Shown here: positions 51,963 through 61,750 of the stretch, in pieces | How positions within the stretch are numbered: position 1 is the first letter of the stretch | How the letters are laid out: each line of letters starts with the position of its first letter | From: Bacteroidota bacterium | GTDB taxonomy: Bacteria; Bacteroidota; Bacteroidia; Flavobacteriales; Weeksellaceae | Reading direction: 5' to 3' | NCBI GenBank assembly: GCA_023422635.1 | Contig: JAFAGO010000045.1 | Location: forward strand, 43,339-107,338 | DNA length: 64,000 nucleotides | Notes under the pieces: model-generated | What the model saw: the letters and a program-made list of their open reading frames with translations, nothing else | What the model was told of the DNA's origin: nothing | Databases searched by the model: none | Position numbers and translations under genes: made by a program

Positions 51963-53143
51963 TTTTTACGCTTTTTCAATTTGATTATCAAAAGAATACA
52001 CCCACCTAAAACTACTATTAAACAACAAAATGCAAACAGAAAGGGCATTCCAAAAAATTTTATCACAAAACCCGCTAAAGGACCTGTTAGTCCCAAAGAA
52101 ATATCAATAAATAATCCGTAAGCAGCTAAAGCAGCACCTGCATTTGAGGAAGGAACCATCTTTACCGCTTCCACCCCCAAAGCTGGAAAAACTAACGAAA
52201 ACCCAAAACCGGTAATTCCAGCCCCAATTAAAGCCATTAGTGAAGATGTCGCTTGAAATAAGAAGAATAATCCGAGAATTTCCACGAGAAAACAAATCAA
52301 ACCAACGTTAATGCCTCCATATTTTGAAATTGCATTTGAAAAAACAAATCTAGTCATAACAAATGTTACGCTAAAAACAGATAGACAAAGAGCCGCATTT
52401 TTCCAATTGAAATAATCGTAGTACAAAGTGATAAAATTCGAAATTCCTCCAAATCCCAAACCTGCAAGACCTAAACAAATTCCCAATGGTGCCACTTTAC
52501 CGAGAACTTCCAAAAATGAAAAACGAACTGCCGTTTGCTTCACCAAAACTGGCGGTTTTGGAACAGCGTAAATCCCACCTGCTATTGCGATAATGATAAT
52601 GACAACCGCAATTGATTCCAAACCTAGATTCTGAGATAACAAAACACCCAAAGGCGCACCGAGTGCCAAAGCACCATAACTTGCAATTCCGTTATACGAA
52701 ATAATATTGGGCGTATGTCGTTCGCCCAATGTTAACATTGCCCAGTTGATGGGACTTGCGCCAACCATGCCCTCTCCGAATCCCATAATTAAACGAGAAA
52801 TGGAAAGAATAATCAAACTCAACATTGGATTTTTCTGTAAAAGAAAGGTACAAAGGAGTAAAATTCCACTAATAAGGAAACCCAACATACTAAACGTAAC
52901 AGCGAGCTTAGGCCCTTTTCTGTCCACTATTGTTCCAGCGTAACCACGAATTATAAATGTAGAAAAATACTGCAAACTAATTACTATCCCCGCAATTACT
53001 TCACTAAAACCTAAAGTTTTATGAATATAAATAGGCAAAACGGCCAACGGAAGACCAATGCAGAAATAACCTAGAAAAGTAAACAATACGAAACTGATAA
53101 TTCTGAGTTTAATGTACTGTGATAAACGAATTGTTGTATTCAT
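51959..53143 (-). CDS. MFS transporter
   Basis: The start at ATG 53143 (MNTTIRLSQYIKLRIISFVL) is chosen; the longer frame adds 44 residues that look like non-coding upstream DNA. The 394-aa protein has 12 hydrophobic segments and the MFS motif A region GYAGTIVDRKGPKLAVTFSM between TM2 and TM3. It is of the DHA/YfcJ-like type. The substrate is unknown. It lies just outside the element, upstream of tRNA-Gln on the same strand. Confidence 0.88.
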   Translation of the reverse strand: MNTTIRLSQYIKLRIISFVLFTFLGYFCIGLPLAVLPIYIHKTLGFSEVIAGIVISLQYFSTFIIRGYAGTIVDRKGPKLAVTFSMLGFLISGILLLCTFLLQKNPMLSLIILSISRLIMGFGEGMVGASPINWAMLTLGERHTPNIISYNGIASYGALALGAPLGVLLSQNLGLESIAVVIIIIAIAGGIYAVPKPPVLVKQTAVRFSFLEVLGKVAPLGICLGLAGLGFGGISNFITLYYDYFNWKNAALCLSVFSVTFVMTRFVFSNAISKYGGINVGLICFLVEILGLFFLFQATSSLMALIGAGITGFGFSLVFPALGVEAVKMVPSSNAGAALAAYGLFIDISLGLTGPLAGFVIKFFGMPFLFAFCCLIVVLGGCILLIIKLKKRKK

Positions 53144-53388
53144 AAGCTGCAAAATTACATTCGATTTTTGAATCGCAACAAAATAGTTTCCATAAATGAT
53201 AAGATGTAAAAAGGTGAACCGCATTAAAATCACAAATAATAAATGATGAAAAATGCACACATAAATAAATATCATTTAAAGAAAAAGAATAGACCTCAAT
53301 CAAGATGATTTTGACCAATCACGGAAACCTAATTTGAGTTCTTATTTGAAAAATATTTCCGTATTTTTACCAAAATTTATATTAAGAA

Positions 53389-54393
53389 ATGAGTAACGAA
53401 GATAAAAAGAAAGCACTCTCGTTAGTGCTTGAAAAACTAGACAAGACCTATGGCAAAGGTACGGTGATGACGCTTGGCGACGACTCTGTGGACTCTACCA
53501 TCGAGGTTATTCCGTCGGGTTCTCTAGGTCTGGATTTAGCTTTGGGCGTAGGTGGTTATCCAAAAGGAAGAATTATTGAAATTTACGGTCCTGAATCTTC
53601 AGGTAAAACTACATTAACGCTTCATGCAATTGCTGAGGCACAAAAACAAGGTGGAATTGCTGCATTTATCGATGCTGAACATGCTTTTGATAGACATTAT
53701 GCAGCAAAATTAGGAATCGATTTGGATGAATTGATTATTTCTCAACCTGATAATGGCGAGCAAGCTTTGGAAATTGCCGACAACTTAATTCGTTCTGGAG
53801 CTATTGACATCGTCGTAATTGACTCGGTTGCGGCGCTAACTCCTAAGGCGGAAATTGAAGGCGAAATGGGAGATTCCAAAATGGGATTGCACGCAAGATT
53901 AATGTCTCAAGCACTGAGAAAATTAACGGCAACCATTTCTAGAACAAAATGTACGGTAATTTTCATTAACCAATTACGAGAAAAAATCGGTGTAATGTTC
54001 GGAAACCCTGAAACAACCACTGGTGGAAATGCCCTTAAATTTTATGCGTCTGTAAGAATTGATATCAGAAAAGCATCAGCTCCAATCAAAAATGGAGACG
54101 AAGCAGTTGGAAGTAGAGTGAAAGTAAAAATTGTAAAAAATAAAGTAGCGCCACCTTTCAAACAAGCTGAATTTGACATTATGTATGGAGAAGGAGTTTC
54201 TAAAACTGGTGAAATTCTAGATCAAGCAGTTGAACTTGGAATTGTGAAAAAAAGTGGATCTTGGTTCAGTTATGAAGACACAAAACTTGGTCAAGGTCGT
54301 GATTCCGTAAAAGATGTTTTAAAAGACAATCCTGAACTTTCAGAAGAACTTGAAAACAAAATTAAAGAAGAGATTCACACAAGAAAATCGTAG
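53389..54393 (+). CDS. recA: Recombinase A
   Basis: This 334-aa protein has the normal RecA length. Walker A is GPESSGKTTL, with MAW-type start LEKLDKTYGKGTVMTLGD. The L2 region is FGNPETTTGGNALKFYASVR, and IDSVAALTPKAEIEG lies around Walker B. The protein forms filaments on single-stranded DNA for recombination and SOS cleavage. It is monocistronic: its own upstream gap of about 245 bases and a strong terminator downstream. Confidence 0.99.
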   Translation: MSNEDKKKALSLVLEKLDKTYGKGTVMTLGDDSVDSTIEVIPSGSLGLDLALGVGGYPKGRIIEIYGPESSGKTTLTLHAIAEAQKQGGIAAFIDAEHAFDRHYAAKLGIDLDELIISQPDNGEQALEIADNLIRSGAIDIVVIDSVAALTPKAEIEGEMGDSKMGLHARLMSQALRKLTATISRTKCTVIFINQLREKIGVMFGNPETTTGGNALKFYASVRIDIRKASAPIKNGDEAVGSRVKVKIVKNKVAPPFKQAEFDIMYGEGVSKTGEILDQAVELGIVKKSGSWFSYEDTKLGQGRDSVKDVLKDNPELSEELENKIKEEIHTRKS

Positions 54394-54426
54394 AAGAAAC
54401 GAGATTCAAGAATCAAGATATTAAAT

Positions 54427-54463
54427 AAAAAATCAGCACCGAACTTTCGATGCTGATTTTTTA
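54427..54463 (+). terminator. Terminator after recA
   Basis: AAAATCAGCA/TGCTGATTTT stem with a 12-base loop, then TTAT. It also faces the end of the convergent S9 peptidase gene. Confidence 0.85.
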
Positions 54464-54481
54464 TAGACCTTTTCTTTAAAA

Positions 54482-57379
54482 CTAAGGTTTTTCGTCCGTC
54501 AACTCAAAACCCCAATCTTTTCCTTTCATTGTTGCTTTTACGCCCTTCACCATCCATTCTGGCGCTTTTGCACCTTTCAAATAATAATCGAAAAATTGCT
54601 TTTCACGAATTTGAATATCTTTTCGGTTTTGGCGTTTCATCAAATTATGATCGTCGCCATTGTAATTGAGTAACCACACTGGTTTTTGAAGTCTTCGCAA
54701 AGCAGTAAACATTTCGATTCCTTGGTACCAAGGAACGGCGCCATCTTGATCATTGTGCATAATTGCAACTGGCGTTTCTACTTTTGGAAAATTAAAAAGA
54801 GGCGAATTTTCCACATATAATTTGGGTGCTTCCCAGAGATTTTTACCAATTCTACTTTGAGTTTTTTCATATTGAAATTGTCGGTTCATTCCAGTTGACC
54901 ACCGAATTCCGCCATAAGCGGAAGTCATATTCACCACTGGAGCTCCAGCCCAAGCTGCAGCGTACATATTGGTATGTGCAATTAAGTAAGCAACTTGATA
55001 ACCGCCCCAACTTTGCCCTTGAATTCCAATTTTTGAACCATTAACCCAAGCATTTTTCTTCAAATGTTCAACCCCAGAATTAATGTATTCCATTGCCGAT
55101 TTTCCAGGATGACCATCTTTGTAAGAAATATCTGGTGCGAAAACCAAATAACCGTTGCTCACAAAATAAGAAATATTCAAACGAGAAGGTGTTGGCGCTG
55201 GTGGAATATATCTATTCAAACCATCTGATAATTTTTCATAGAAATACACGATCATCGGATATTTTTTGTTGGGATCAAAATTTTCTGGCTTGTAGAGAAT
55301 TCCTTGAGATTTGTTTCCTTTATTTGTTTTCCAATTCACCAATTCTGCAGTTCCCCAAATGTATTTTGCTTGTTGAGGATTGATGTTGGAAAGCTGCTCA
55401 GAAATTCTAAAATCTTGTGTTGCAAAAAGGTTTGGTGATTCTTTGTAGGATTCTTTTGTGTATAAATATCCTTCGGCATCTTCAGCTTTTATCAATCTTA
55501 GGAAAGCAAATTCATTCAACATTTGAATTTTTTCAGGATCGGTTCCTGAATTGATTGTTGTTTTGAAAATTCCGCTTTGTTTATTGTCTTCGTTGAAGGT
55601 ATACAAATAAATTGGCGCTGTTCGGTCCAAACCTTTTTCCTCCTTATCGAGATTGTAAGTATTGAAAGAAATCTTATTTTTTCGACCAAAACCGTTGGTT
55701 ATATTTCTTGGTTTTTCATTATTCAACAATGAAAATTCCCATAAATCATAACGATCTTTAATGATGACTGATTCATCATTTTTGGTGTACGAAGCAATTC
55801 CGTAAGGTCTTGGAAAATCGGGCATATCAAATTCTTCATCAGCAAAATTAACTTTCATTTTTTCGTTTAAATGCGTCGTTTTTCGTGTAGAAATATCATA
55901 TTTAAACCAATTACCTTTCACTCGATCAAAATAAACGGCAAATTTTCCGAGTGGTGAAATATCTAGATTTCCGTTCAAATCTTTTACAATTTCTGTTGAA
56001 TTCCCAGTTAGCGTATTCACTAAAAAATAGGTTCTTTTGGAATTTCCCTCCCATTGTGAAGCCAATTTATTTTCGCTTCGAACGCCTAGAACAAAATTTG
56101 CATCGCCACGATTAATCAAACGAATGGTATCATTTCTTCCATCATCCAAATTCACGAAGTTTTCTGGATTTGACGTTTGTAAAACGGCAGCATAAGATTT
56201 CTTTAAATCGTTTCTTAAATTCTTTAATTGAATCGTCATCAATTCTTCATCTTTATAGGTCCAAACATCCACAATTGCGTGATCGTTGATAATTAACGCT
56301 GTGTCTTTAGGAATCGGTTTTGGAGCAACACCAAAGAAAAGTTGTTTCCCATTTTTACTAAAAATTGGTCTTCGATTTTCTGATATTACCCAACCTTTTT
56401 TAATATTCGAATTCGTGTTGGAAATCTTGGTTTTTTTCTGTGAATTCTTTTGATACAAATTAAAATCATAATTTTTCACCAAATCATTTTTAGCGGAAAC
56501 AGTGGAAGCAAAAGCCAGTTGTTCACCATCATCATCCAAAACCATTTGTTTGAAATCTCCTTCCAGTTCTTCCACTTTTACCAAATTTCCAGATTCAACA
56601 TCTACGATATTGATGGATTTTAAAGGAAATTTTACAGGTTTACTTTTGTCTTTTTTCTCGTCTTTCTCTTTAGCAACGATAGAAGAATCAGACTTTTTTT
56701 CGGTGTCTTTATTTTTATTTTTTTCTTCTGATTTCTTTTTTTCTTCTGGTTTTTCTGTGATGAAGGAAAGCGATTTTCCGTTTTCACTAAAGGTATAATC
56801 GGTTACATTTTCAAACGTCGTTTCAGTTCCGCTTTTGAGATTACGAAGCACCAATTGCATTGGTTTTGATGACTTTTCCTCCTTTTTATCTTTGTCATCT
56901 TCATCGCTTTTCTCTTTGGGATCTGCTTTCAAATAAGCCAACCAAAAACCTCCTTTTTCTGGAATTTTGTAGGATTTAATTTTTTCGATTTTTAAAACTT
57001 TTCCAGAGTTTAAATCAACAATCGACAACGTATCTTTAGTTAGCTTATCGCTTTTCAGTTTTTTGTCTTTTACTGCTTTTATGTCTTTATAAAAAGGTTT
57101 TATCATAAAAACAGCGAATTGAGAATCACTTGTGAAGTCTACATTTTTTGCTCTTGCAAAATTGAGTTTTGATTTTGATTGTAGAGATTGAAGAAAAAGT
57201 TCCGAATCGCCTTCTTGTACATCTACAGAATACGCCACCCAAGTTCCATTTTTTGAAATTTTCTTTGTTCCTACCGATTGCCAACCATCATAAACGGAAT
57301 GATTTAACGGTATTTTTTGTCCGAAAATCATCAAACTCAACATTAAAAATAAAAATCCTAAAGTTTTTTTATGCGTCAT
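54482..57379 (-). CDS. S9-family (prolyl oligopeptidase-like) peptidase
   Basis: This 965-aa protein has a signal peptide (MTHKKTLGFLFLMLSLMIFG). A long beta-propeller-like N-terminal part follows, then a C-terminal alpha/beta hydrolase domain. The catalytic Ser is in GIQGQSWGGYQVAYLI (near 788), Asp in IMHNDQDGAVPW and His in YNGDDHNLMKR. A Lys/Glu/Ser-rich insert of about 40 residues (near 210-250) breaks the propeller region. It likely acts in the periplasm on oligopeptides. It is convergent with recA. Confidence 0.93.
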   Translation of the reverse strand: MTHKKTLGFLFLMLSLMIFGQKIPLNHSVYDGWQSVGTKKISKNGTWVAYSVDVQEGDSELFLQSLQSKSKLNFARAKNVDFTSDSQFAVFMIKPFYKDIKAVKDKKLKSDKLTKDTLSIVDLNSGKVLKIEKIKSYKIPEKGGFWLAYLKADPKEKSDEDDKDKKEEKSSKPMQLVLRNLKSGTETTFENVTDYTFSENGKSLSFITEKPEEKKKSEEKNKNKDTEKKSDSSIVAKEKDEKKDKSKPVKFPLKSINIVDVESGNLVKVEELEGDFKQMVLDDDGEQLAFASTVSAKNDLVKNYDFNLYQKNSQKKTKISNTNSNIKKGWVISENRRPIFSKNGKQLFFGVAPKPIPKDTALIINDHAIVDVWTYKDEELMTIQLKNLRNDLKKSYAAVLQTSNPENFVNLDDGRNDTIRLINRGDANFVLGVRSENKLASQWEGNSKRTYFLVNTLTGNSTEIVKDLNGNLDISPLGKFAVYFDRVKGNWFKYDISTRKTTHLNEKMKVNFADEEFDMPDFPRPYGIASYTKNDESVIIKDRYDLWEFSLLNNEKPRNITNGFGRKNKISFNTYNLDKEEKGLDRTAPIYLYTFNEDNKQSGIFKTTINSGTDPEKIQMLNEFAFLRLIKAEDAEGYLYTKESYKESPNLFATQDFRISEQLSNINPQQAKYIWGTAELVNWKTNKGNKSQGILYKPENFDPNKKYPMIVYFYEKLSDGLNRYIPPAPTPSRLNISYFVSNGYLVFAPDISYKDGHPGKSAMEYINSGVEHLKKNAWVNGSKIGIQGQSWGGYQVAYLIAHTNMYAAAWAGAPVVNMTSAYGGIRWSTGMNRQFQYEKTQSRIGKNLWEAPKLYVENSPLFNFPKVETPVAIMHNDQDGAVPWYQGIEMFTALRRLQKPVWLLNYNGDDHNLMKRQNRKDIQIREKQFFDYYLKGAKAPEWMVKGVKATMKGKDWGFELTDEKP

Positions 57380-57542
57380 CTATCTTACTTTTTATGGGAT
57401 AAAAATAAATTATTGATTTAATAAAAGCACTATCGATGGGCGTTTAATCAAAGATGAATAAAATAAATGACAATCTGTCATAATTTTTTCAGTGGTATTT
57501 TTTTTGAAAAACTGAAAGCAGAATAAAATAAAACAACATACT

Positions 57543-59435
57543 ATGACAAAAGGAAGTATTAATGTTTCTGTGGAGAATATTTTCCCACTCATTAAAAAGT
57601 TCTTGTATAGCGATCACGAAATTTTCTTGAGAGAGTTGATTTCAAATGCAACAGATGCTACTTTGAAATTGAAACATTTAACCACAATTGGCGAAGCAAA
57701 AGTAGAATACGGAAATCCAAAAATTGAGGTTAAAGCGGATAAAGAAAATAATACATTAACCATTACCGATCAGGGAATCGGGATGACTGCTGAAGAGGTT
57801 GAAAAATACATCAATCAAGTGGCGTTTTCTGGTGCTGAAGAATTTCTAGAAAAATATAAAGATTCTGCGAAAGATTCAGGCATTATTGGACATTTTGGTC
57901 TTGGTTTCTACTCTGCATTTATGGTTGCCGATAAAGTGGAAATCATTTCTAAATCGTATAAAGAAGATACAAAAGCTGTTCATTGGACCTGCGATGGAAG
58001 TCCAGAATTCACTTTGGAAGAAACTGATGCTAAAACAGAAAGAGGAACCACAATCGTTCTTCATATTTCTGAAGATTCTAAAGAATTTTTAGAAGATCAT
58101 AGAATCACGGAACTTCTTTCGAAGTATAACAAATTTATGCCTGTTCCGATTAAATTTGGAACAAAAACAGTAACGCTTCCTCTTCCGGAAGATGCGCCAG
58201 AAGATGCAAAAGCAGAAACGGAAGAAGTAGATAACATCATCAACAATCCAACTCCAGCTTGGACGGTTTCTCCTTCAGATTTAAACAAAGAAGATTACAC
58301 GAAATTCTACCACGAATTGTATCCAATGCAATTTGAGGAACCCCTTTTTCATATTCACTTGAATGTAGATTATCCGTTCAATTTAACGGGGATTTTATAT
58401 TTCCCAAAATTGAGCAACAACCTGAATATCGAAAAAGATAAAATTCAACTCTACCAAAATCAAGTATTCATCACCGATGAAGTAAAAGGAATTGTTCCTG
58501 ATTTCTTGATGTTGTTGAGAGGGGTGATTGATTCTCCAGATATTCCGTTGAATGTTTCTCGTTCGTATTTGCAAGCCGATGGTGCAGTGAAGAAGATTTC
58601 TTCATACATCACGAAAAAAGTGGCGGATAAAATGGTTTCATTGATTAATGAAAACCGCGAAGATTACAACCAAAAATGGAACGACATTAAAATTGTGATT
58701 GAATACGGAATGATTTCTGAAGATAAATTCTTTGAGAAATCCGATAAATTTGCTCTTTATCCAACAACCGACGGGAAATATTTCCTTTGGAATGAATTGG
58801 AAGAAAAAATCAAACCAGCACAAACCGATAAAGACGGAAACTTGGTGATTTTGTATGCTTCAAATGTGGATGCGCAATATTCATACATTCAAGCTGCGAA
58901 AGATAAAGGATACGAAGTTTTATTGTTGGATTCGCCGATTGTACCGCATTTAATTCAAAAATTAGAAGGTTCTAAAGAAAAAGTTCAGTTTGTAAGAGTG
59001 GATGCCGATCACGTGAATAACTTAATTAAAAAAGACGAACCGATCATTTCTAAACTCAATGAAACTGAAAAAGAAACCTTGAAAAAAGAAGTAGAAGAAG
59101 CAGTTAACGATCAAAAATTCACCGTTCAATTGGAAGATTTGGCAAGTGAAGATGCACCTTTCGTAATCACCCAACCTGAATTTATGCGCAGAATGAAAGA
59201 TATGCAAGCAACGGGCGGCGGCGGAATGTTCGGAATGGGCAATTTCCCAGAAATGTACAACTTGGTGGTAAATTCTAATTCTGAATTTGCATCTGAACTT
59301 TTAAAATCGGATAATTCTGAAACTAAAAAAGAGAAAATTCAATATGCTTTGGATTTGGCGAAATTGTCTCAGAATTTGTTAACAGGAAAAGAATTAACAG
59401 ACTTTATCCAAAGAAGTTATCAAAATCTAAAATAA
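57543..59435 (+). CDS. htpG: Chaperone HtpG (Hsp90)
   Basis: This 630-aa cytosolic Hsp90 has the N-terminal GHKL ATPase motifs ELISNATDA, ITDQGIGMTAEE and GHFGLGFYSAFMV. The middle domain has the catalytic Arg segment (PLNVSRSYLQ), and the C-terminal dimerisation domain includes a Gly/Met stretch (GGGGMFGMGNFPEMYN). Length is typical for flavobacteria. It is divergent from the S9 peptidase, with 163 bases between starts. Confidence 0.98.
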   Translation: MTKGSINVSVENIFPLIKKFLYSDHEIFLRELISNATDATLKLKHLTTIGEAKVEYGNPKIEVKADKENNTLTITDQGIGMTAEEVEKYINQVAFSGAEEFLEKYKDSAKDSGIIGHFGLGFYSAFMVADKVEIISKSYKEDTKAVHWTCDGSPEFTLEETDAKTERGTTIVLHISEDSKEFLEDHRITELLSKYNKFMPVPIKFGTKTVTLPLPEDAPEDAKAETEEVDNIINNPTPAWTVSPSDLNKEDYTKFYHELYPMQFEEPLFHIHLNVDYPFNLTGILYFPKLSNNLNIEKDKIQLYQNQVFITDEVKGIVPDFLMLLRGVIDSPDIPLNVSRSYLQADGAVKKISSYITKKVADKMVSLINENREDYNQKWNDIKIVIEYGMISEDKFFEKSDKFALYPTTDGKYFLWNELEEKIKPAQTDKDGNLVILYASNVDAQYSYIQAAKDKGYEVLLLDSPIVPHLIQKLEGSKEKVQFVRVDADHVNNLIKKDEPIISKLNETEKETLKKEVEEAVNDQKFTVQLEDLASEDAPFVITQPEFMRRMKDMQATGGGGMFGMGNFPEMYNLVVNSNSEFASELLKSDNSETKKEKIQYALDLAKLSQNLLTGKELTDFIQRSYQNLK

Positions 59436-59510
59436 GAATGAAAGACTTTTTCAAGAGATGAATTCTTGAAGAAGTGTTACGATAAATTATTTTTTTCATA
59501 GTTTATTTGG

Positions 59511-59550
59511 AATCTCGTTGAAACGTTGTGTTCAACGAGATTTTTTTTAG
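59511..59550 (+). terminator. Terminator after htpG
   Basis: A perfect 12-bp stem, AATCTCGTTGAA with TTCAACGAGATT, followed by seven or more T. Confidence 0.9.
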
Positions 59551-59621
59551 TTCTAAAATTGTTGGTATGTTTTTCGCATCGAATTGAACAGTACATTTTA
59601 CTAACACACAAAAAATACAAT

Positions 59622-60092
59622 ATGAAAACCACTTTTTTCGCCGCTGCTGTTCTTGCATTGGCAACCATTTCTTGCAAACAGAATAAAACACAAGACCAAG
59701 TACAAACCAAAGACACCTTAGTTGTACAACAAGATTCTGCTGTAACAACTGTTGTTGCTCAGGAAAATATCATTACTAAAAACGAGGGAAAATACCCACA
59801 CGATTTAAAACTTTTTGAAGATAAAGATTTCGGAGAGCGATTTAAAAAATTAGTAGGAACACAATACGATGAGATTATCAAGAACTTCAATGTAGAAACA
59901 CCTGTGGTTTCCGAAGCTGGAATTTATAAGTTTACCGGTTGTAAACAACACGATTGTGCAGCTTACCAAACAACTGTTTTGTATGATGCGAACAACGATA
60001 ACGTAAATGTTTTCGTTGATCAAAATGGTATGACGAAAGAATACAGCGAAAAAGGTAAAATCAACTATACCAATTCGCTAAAATCAAAATAA
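59622..60092 (+). CDS. Ivy-like lipoprotein (putative lysozyme inhibitor)
   Basis: The start at ATG 59622 (MKTTFFAAAVLALATISCK) gives a lipoprotein signal with lipobox ATISC (C18); the longer frame is rejected because it would bury this signal. The mature protein of about 139 residues carries CKQHDC at residues 107-112. The key loop of Ivy lysozyme inhibitors is CKPHDC, differing by one residue. The surrounding strands (GIYKFTG, CAAYQTTVLYD, VNVFVDQNG) fit the Ivy fold. It would sit on the outer membrane or in the periplasm. Confidence 0.7.
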   Translation: MKTTFFAAAVLALATISCKQNKTQDQVQTKDTLVVQQDSAVTTVVAQENIITKNEGKYPHDLKLFEDKDFGERFKKLVGTQYDEIIKNFNVETPVVSEAGIYKFTGCKQHDCAAYQTTVLYDANNDNVNVFVDQNGMTKEYSEKGKINYTNSLKSK

Positions 60093-60103
60093 AAAAATTG
60101 AAT

Positions 60104-60138
60104 AAAAAATCGCGGTGCCCTTGGCGCCGCGATTTTTT
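60104..60138 (+). terminator. Terminator after the Ivy-like gene
   Basis: TCGCGGTGCC/GGCGCCGCGA stem with CTT loop and one wobble pair, A run before and T run after; bidirectional in look. Confidence 0.88.
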
Positions 60139-60166
60139 ATTAACCGAAATTTCAAAATTCTTGTGT

Positions 60167-60463
60167 TTACAATTCGTCCAACGGATCCCAAAACAAGGTC
60201 TTGAAATTTTTAATTCGTACGTTTTCTATTTGAACTCCTTCTGCCTCTAATCGTCCTTTGAATTCTGGAACGGATAATTTCCCAGAACTGGAAATCACAC
60301 GATGGACAGGAACTTCTTTCGGACAACCACACATCGCTTTTCCCACGTGTCGGGAATGATTCGGGAAACCTACCGCTTTGGCAATCGCTCCATAAGTTGA
60401 AACTCTTCCTTTTGGAATCAATTTGGTGATTTCCCAAACTTGTTGTTGAAATAAGGGATTCAT
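60167..60463 (-). CDS. Alkyltransferase-like (ATL) MGMT-family protein, no active Cys
   Basis: This 98-aa protein has the DNA-binding winged helix of O6-alkylguanine-DNA alkyltransferase: GRVSTYGAIAKAVGFPNHSR with the conserved Arg-finger region and VGKAMCGCPKEVPVHRVISS. The motif PCHRV reads PVHRV (V53), so alkyl transfer is not possible. ATL proteins bind alkylated guanine and pass it to nucleotide excision repair. Known ATLs have Trp or Ala there; Val is less usual. Confidence 0.9.
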   Translation of the reverse strand: MNPLFQQQVWEITKLIPKGRVSTYGAIAKAVGFPNHSRHVGKAMCGCPKEVPVHRVISSSGKLSVPEFKGRLEAEGVQIENVRIKNFKTLFWDPLDEL

Positions 60464-60491
60464 TTAAGTTCGTTTTAATAAAGGTAAATAT

Positions 60492-60520
60492 AAAAGTGCT
60501 CAATTTCTTGAACACTTTTT
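60492..60520. terminator. Hairpin with T runs, downstream of the deoxyhypusine-synthase-like gene
   Basis: AAAAGTG/CACTTTT outer stem and TCAA/TTGA inner stem around TTTC, T-rich on both sides. It can serve the minus-strand gene ending at 60643. Confidence 0.65.
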
Positions 60521-60530
60521 ATTATTTTAA

Positions 60531-60570
60531 TGCTTCGACAATCCTTCGAGAACCTCAGGATGACAAAGCA
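60531..60570. repeat. Second type of intergenic repeat
   Basis: TGCTTCGACAATCCTTCGAG, AACCTCAGGATGACAAAGCA: a composite resembling the CTTCGAC...TCAGGATGACA sequences often seen between genes in Bacteroidota. TGCTT and AAGCA arms could pair. Only one copy is in this window. Confidence 0.45.
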
Positions 60571-60642
60571 TGATATAATATTCAAAAATCTGAATGTATT
60601 TTTACTCTAATTTCTAAAATCTAACTTTTAATCTCTAAAAAA

Positions 60643-61614
60643 TTAATTCTCTAAAACATAGGTAAACATCAATGGTGCACAGATTGTAGCATCACTTTCA
60701 ACTACATATTTCGGTGTATCAATATCGAGTTTTCCCCAAGTAATTTTTTCGTTCGGAACAGCACCAGAATACGAACCGTAAGAAGTGGTTGAATCCGAAA
60801 TCTGACAGAAATACGACCAGAACGGAACACCTTCCCATTCCAAATCTTGATACATCATGGGCACAACGCAAATTGGGAAATCTCCAGAAATTCCACCTCC
60901 AATTTGGAAGAATCCAACACCTCTTCCTGCGGAATTTGCACGATACCATTCGGTAAGCATAATCATATATTCAGTCCCATTTTTCACGGTATGAACATTC
61001 AAATTTCCTTTTATCACATTCGATGCAAAAATATTTCCTGTGGTAGAATCTTCCCAACCTGGACAAACAATAGGTAAATTTTTCTCGGCAGCAGCTACCA
61101 TCCAAGAATCCTTAGGATCGATCTCGTAATATTGCTCCAACACTCCAGAATTAATCACTTGATACAAAAACTCGTGTGGAAAATAACGCTCTCCTTTTTC
61201 TTCTGCAGCATGCCAAACATCTTCCAAATGTTGTTGTAATCTACGGAACGCTTCCTCTTCTGGAATACACGTATCGGTTACGCGATTATAGTGATTATCA
61301 AGCAATTCACGTTCTTGCTCAGGCGTTAAATCTCTGTAATTCGGAACTCTTTTATAGTGAGAATGTGCAACAAGATTCATAACATCTTCTTCCAAATTGG
61401 CACCTGTACAAGAAATAATCTGTACTTTATCTTGACGAATCATTTCGGCAAGAATTTTACCCAACTCAGCAGTCGACATTGCTCCACCAAGGGAAATCAG
61501 CATTTTTCCGCCATCTTTCAGGTGGGCAACATAACCTTTAGAAGCATCTACCAACGCAGCGGCATTGAAGTGCAAATAATACTTTTCGATAAACTCGGTA
61601 ATTGGTTTGCTCAT
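60643..61614 (-). CDS. Deoxyhypusine-synthase-like protein
   Basis: This 323-aa cytosolic enzyme is of the DHS family: ALVDASKGYVAHLKDGGKML at the start and ISCTGANLEEDVMNLVAHSH for NAD binding. GWEDSTTGNIFAS and VGFFQIGGGISGDFPICVVP follow. The active-site Lys segment WGKLDIDTPKYVVESDATI matches the WGKI of the eukaryotic enzyme. Bacteria lack eIF5A, so the role is probably in polyamine chemistry such as homospermidine-type transfer; this is inference. Confidence 0.88.
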   Translation of the reverse strand: MSKPITEFIEKYYLHFNAAALVDASKGYVAHLKDGGKMLISLGGAMSTAELGKILAEMIRQDKVQIISCTGANLEEDVMNLVAHSHYKRVPNYRDLTPEQERELLDNHYNRVTDTCIPEEEAFRRLQQHLEDVWHAAEEKGERYFPHEFLYQVINSGVLEQYYEIDPKDSWMVAAAEKNLPIVCPGWEDSTTGNIFASNVIKGNLNVHTVKNGTEYMIMLTEWYRANSAGRGVGFFQIGGGISGDFPICVVPMMYQDLEWEGVPFWSYFCQISDSTTSYGSYSGAVPNEKITWGKLDIDTPKYVVESDATICAPLMFTYVLEN

Positions 61615-61750
61615 TTTTTATGTAAAATTTGTTGTTGCAAAGATAAGCATTAGTTAAGAGTTGATGGAGATTGCGGTGTTGTTTTTTATTTTGGGCGTAA
61701 CCCTTTCCTCAAAAAATATTTCCAAAGTTTTGAAACTTTGGAAACATTTC

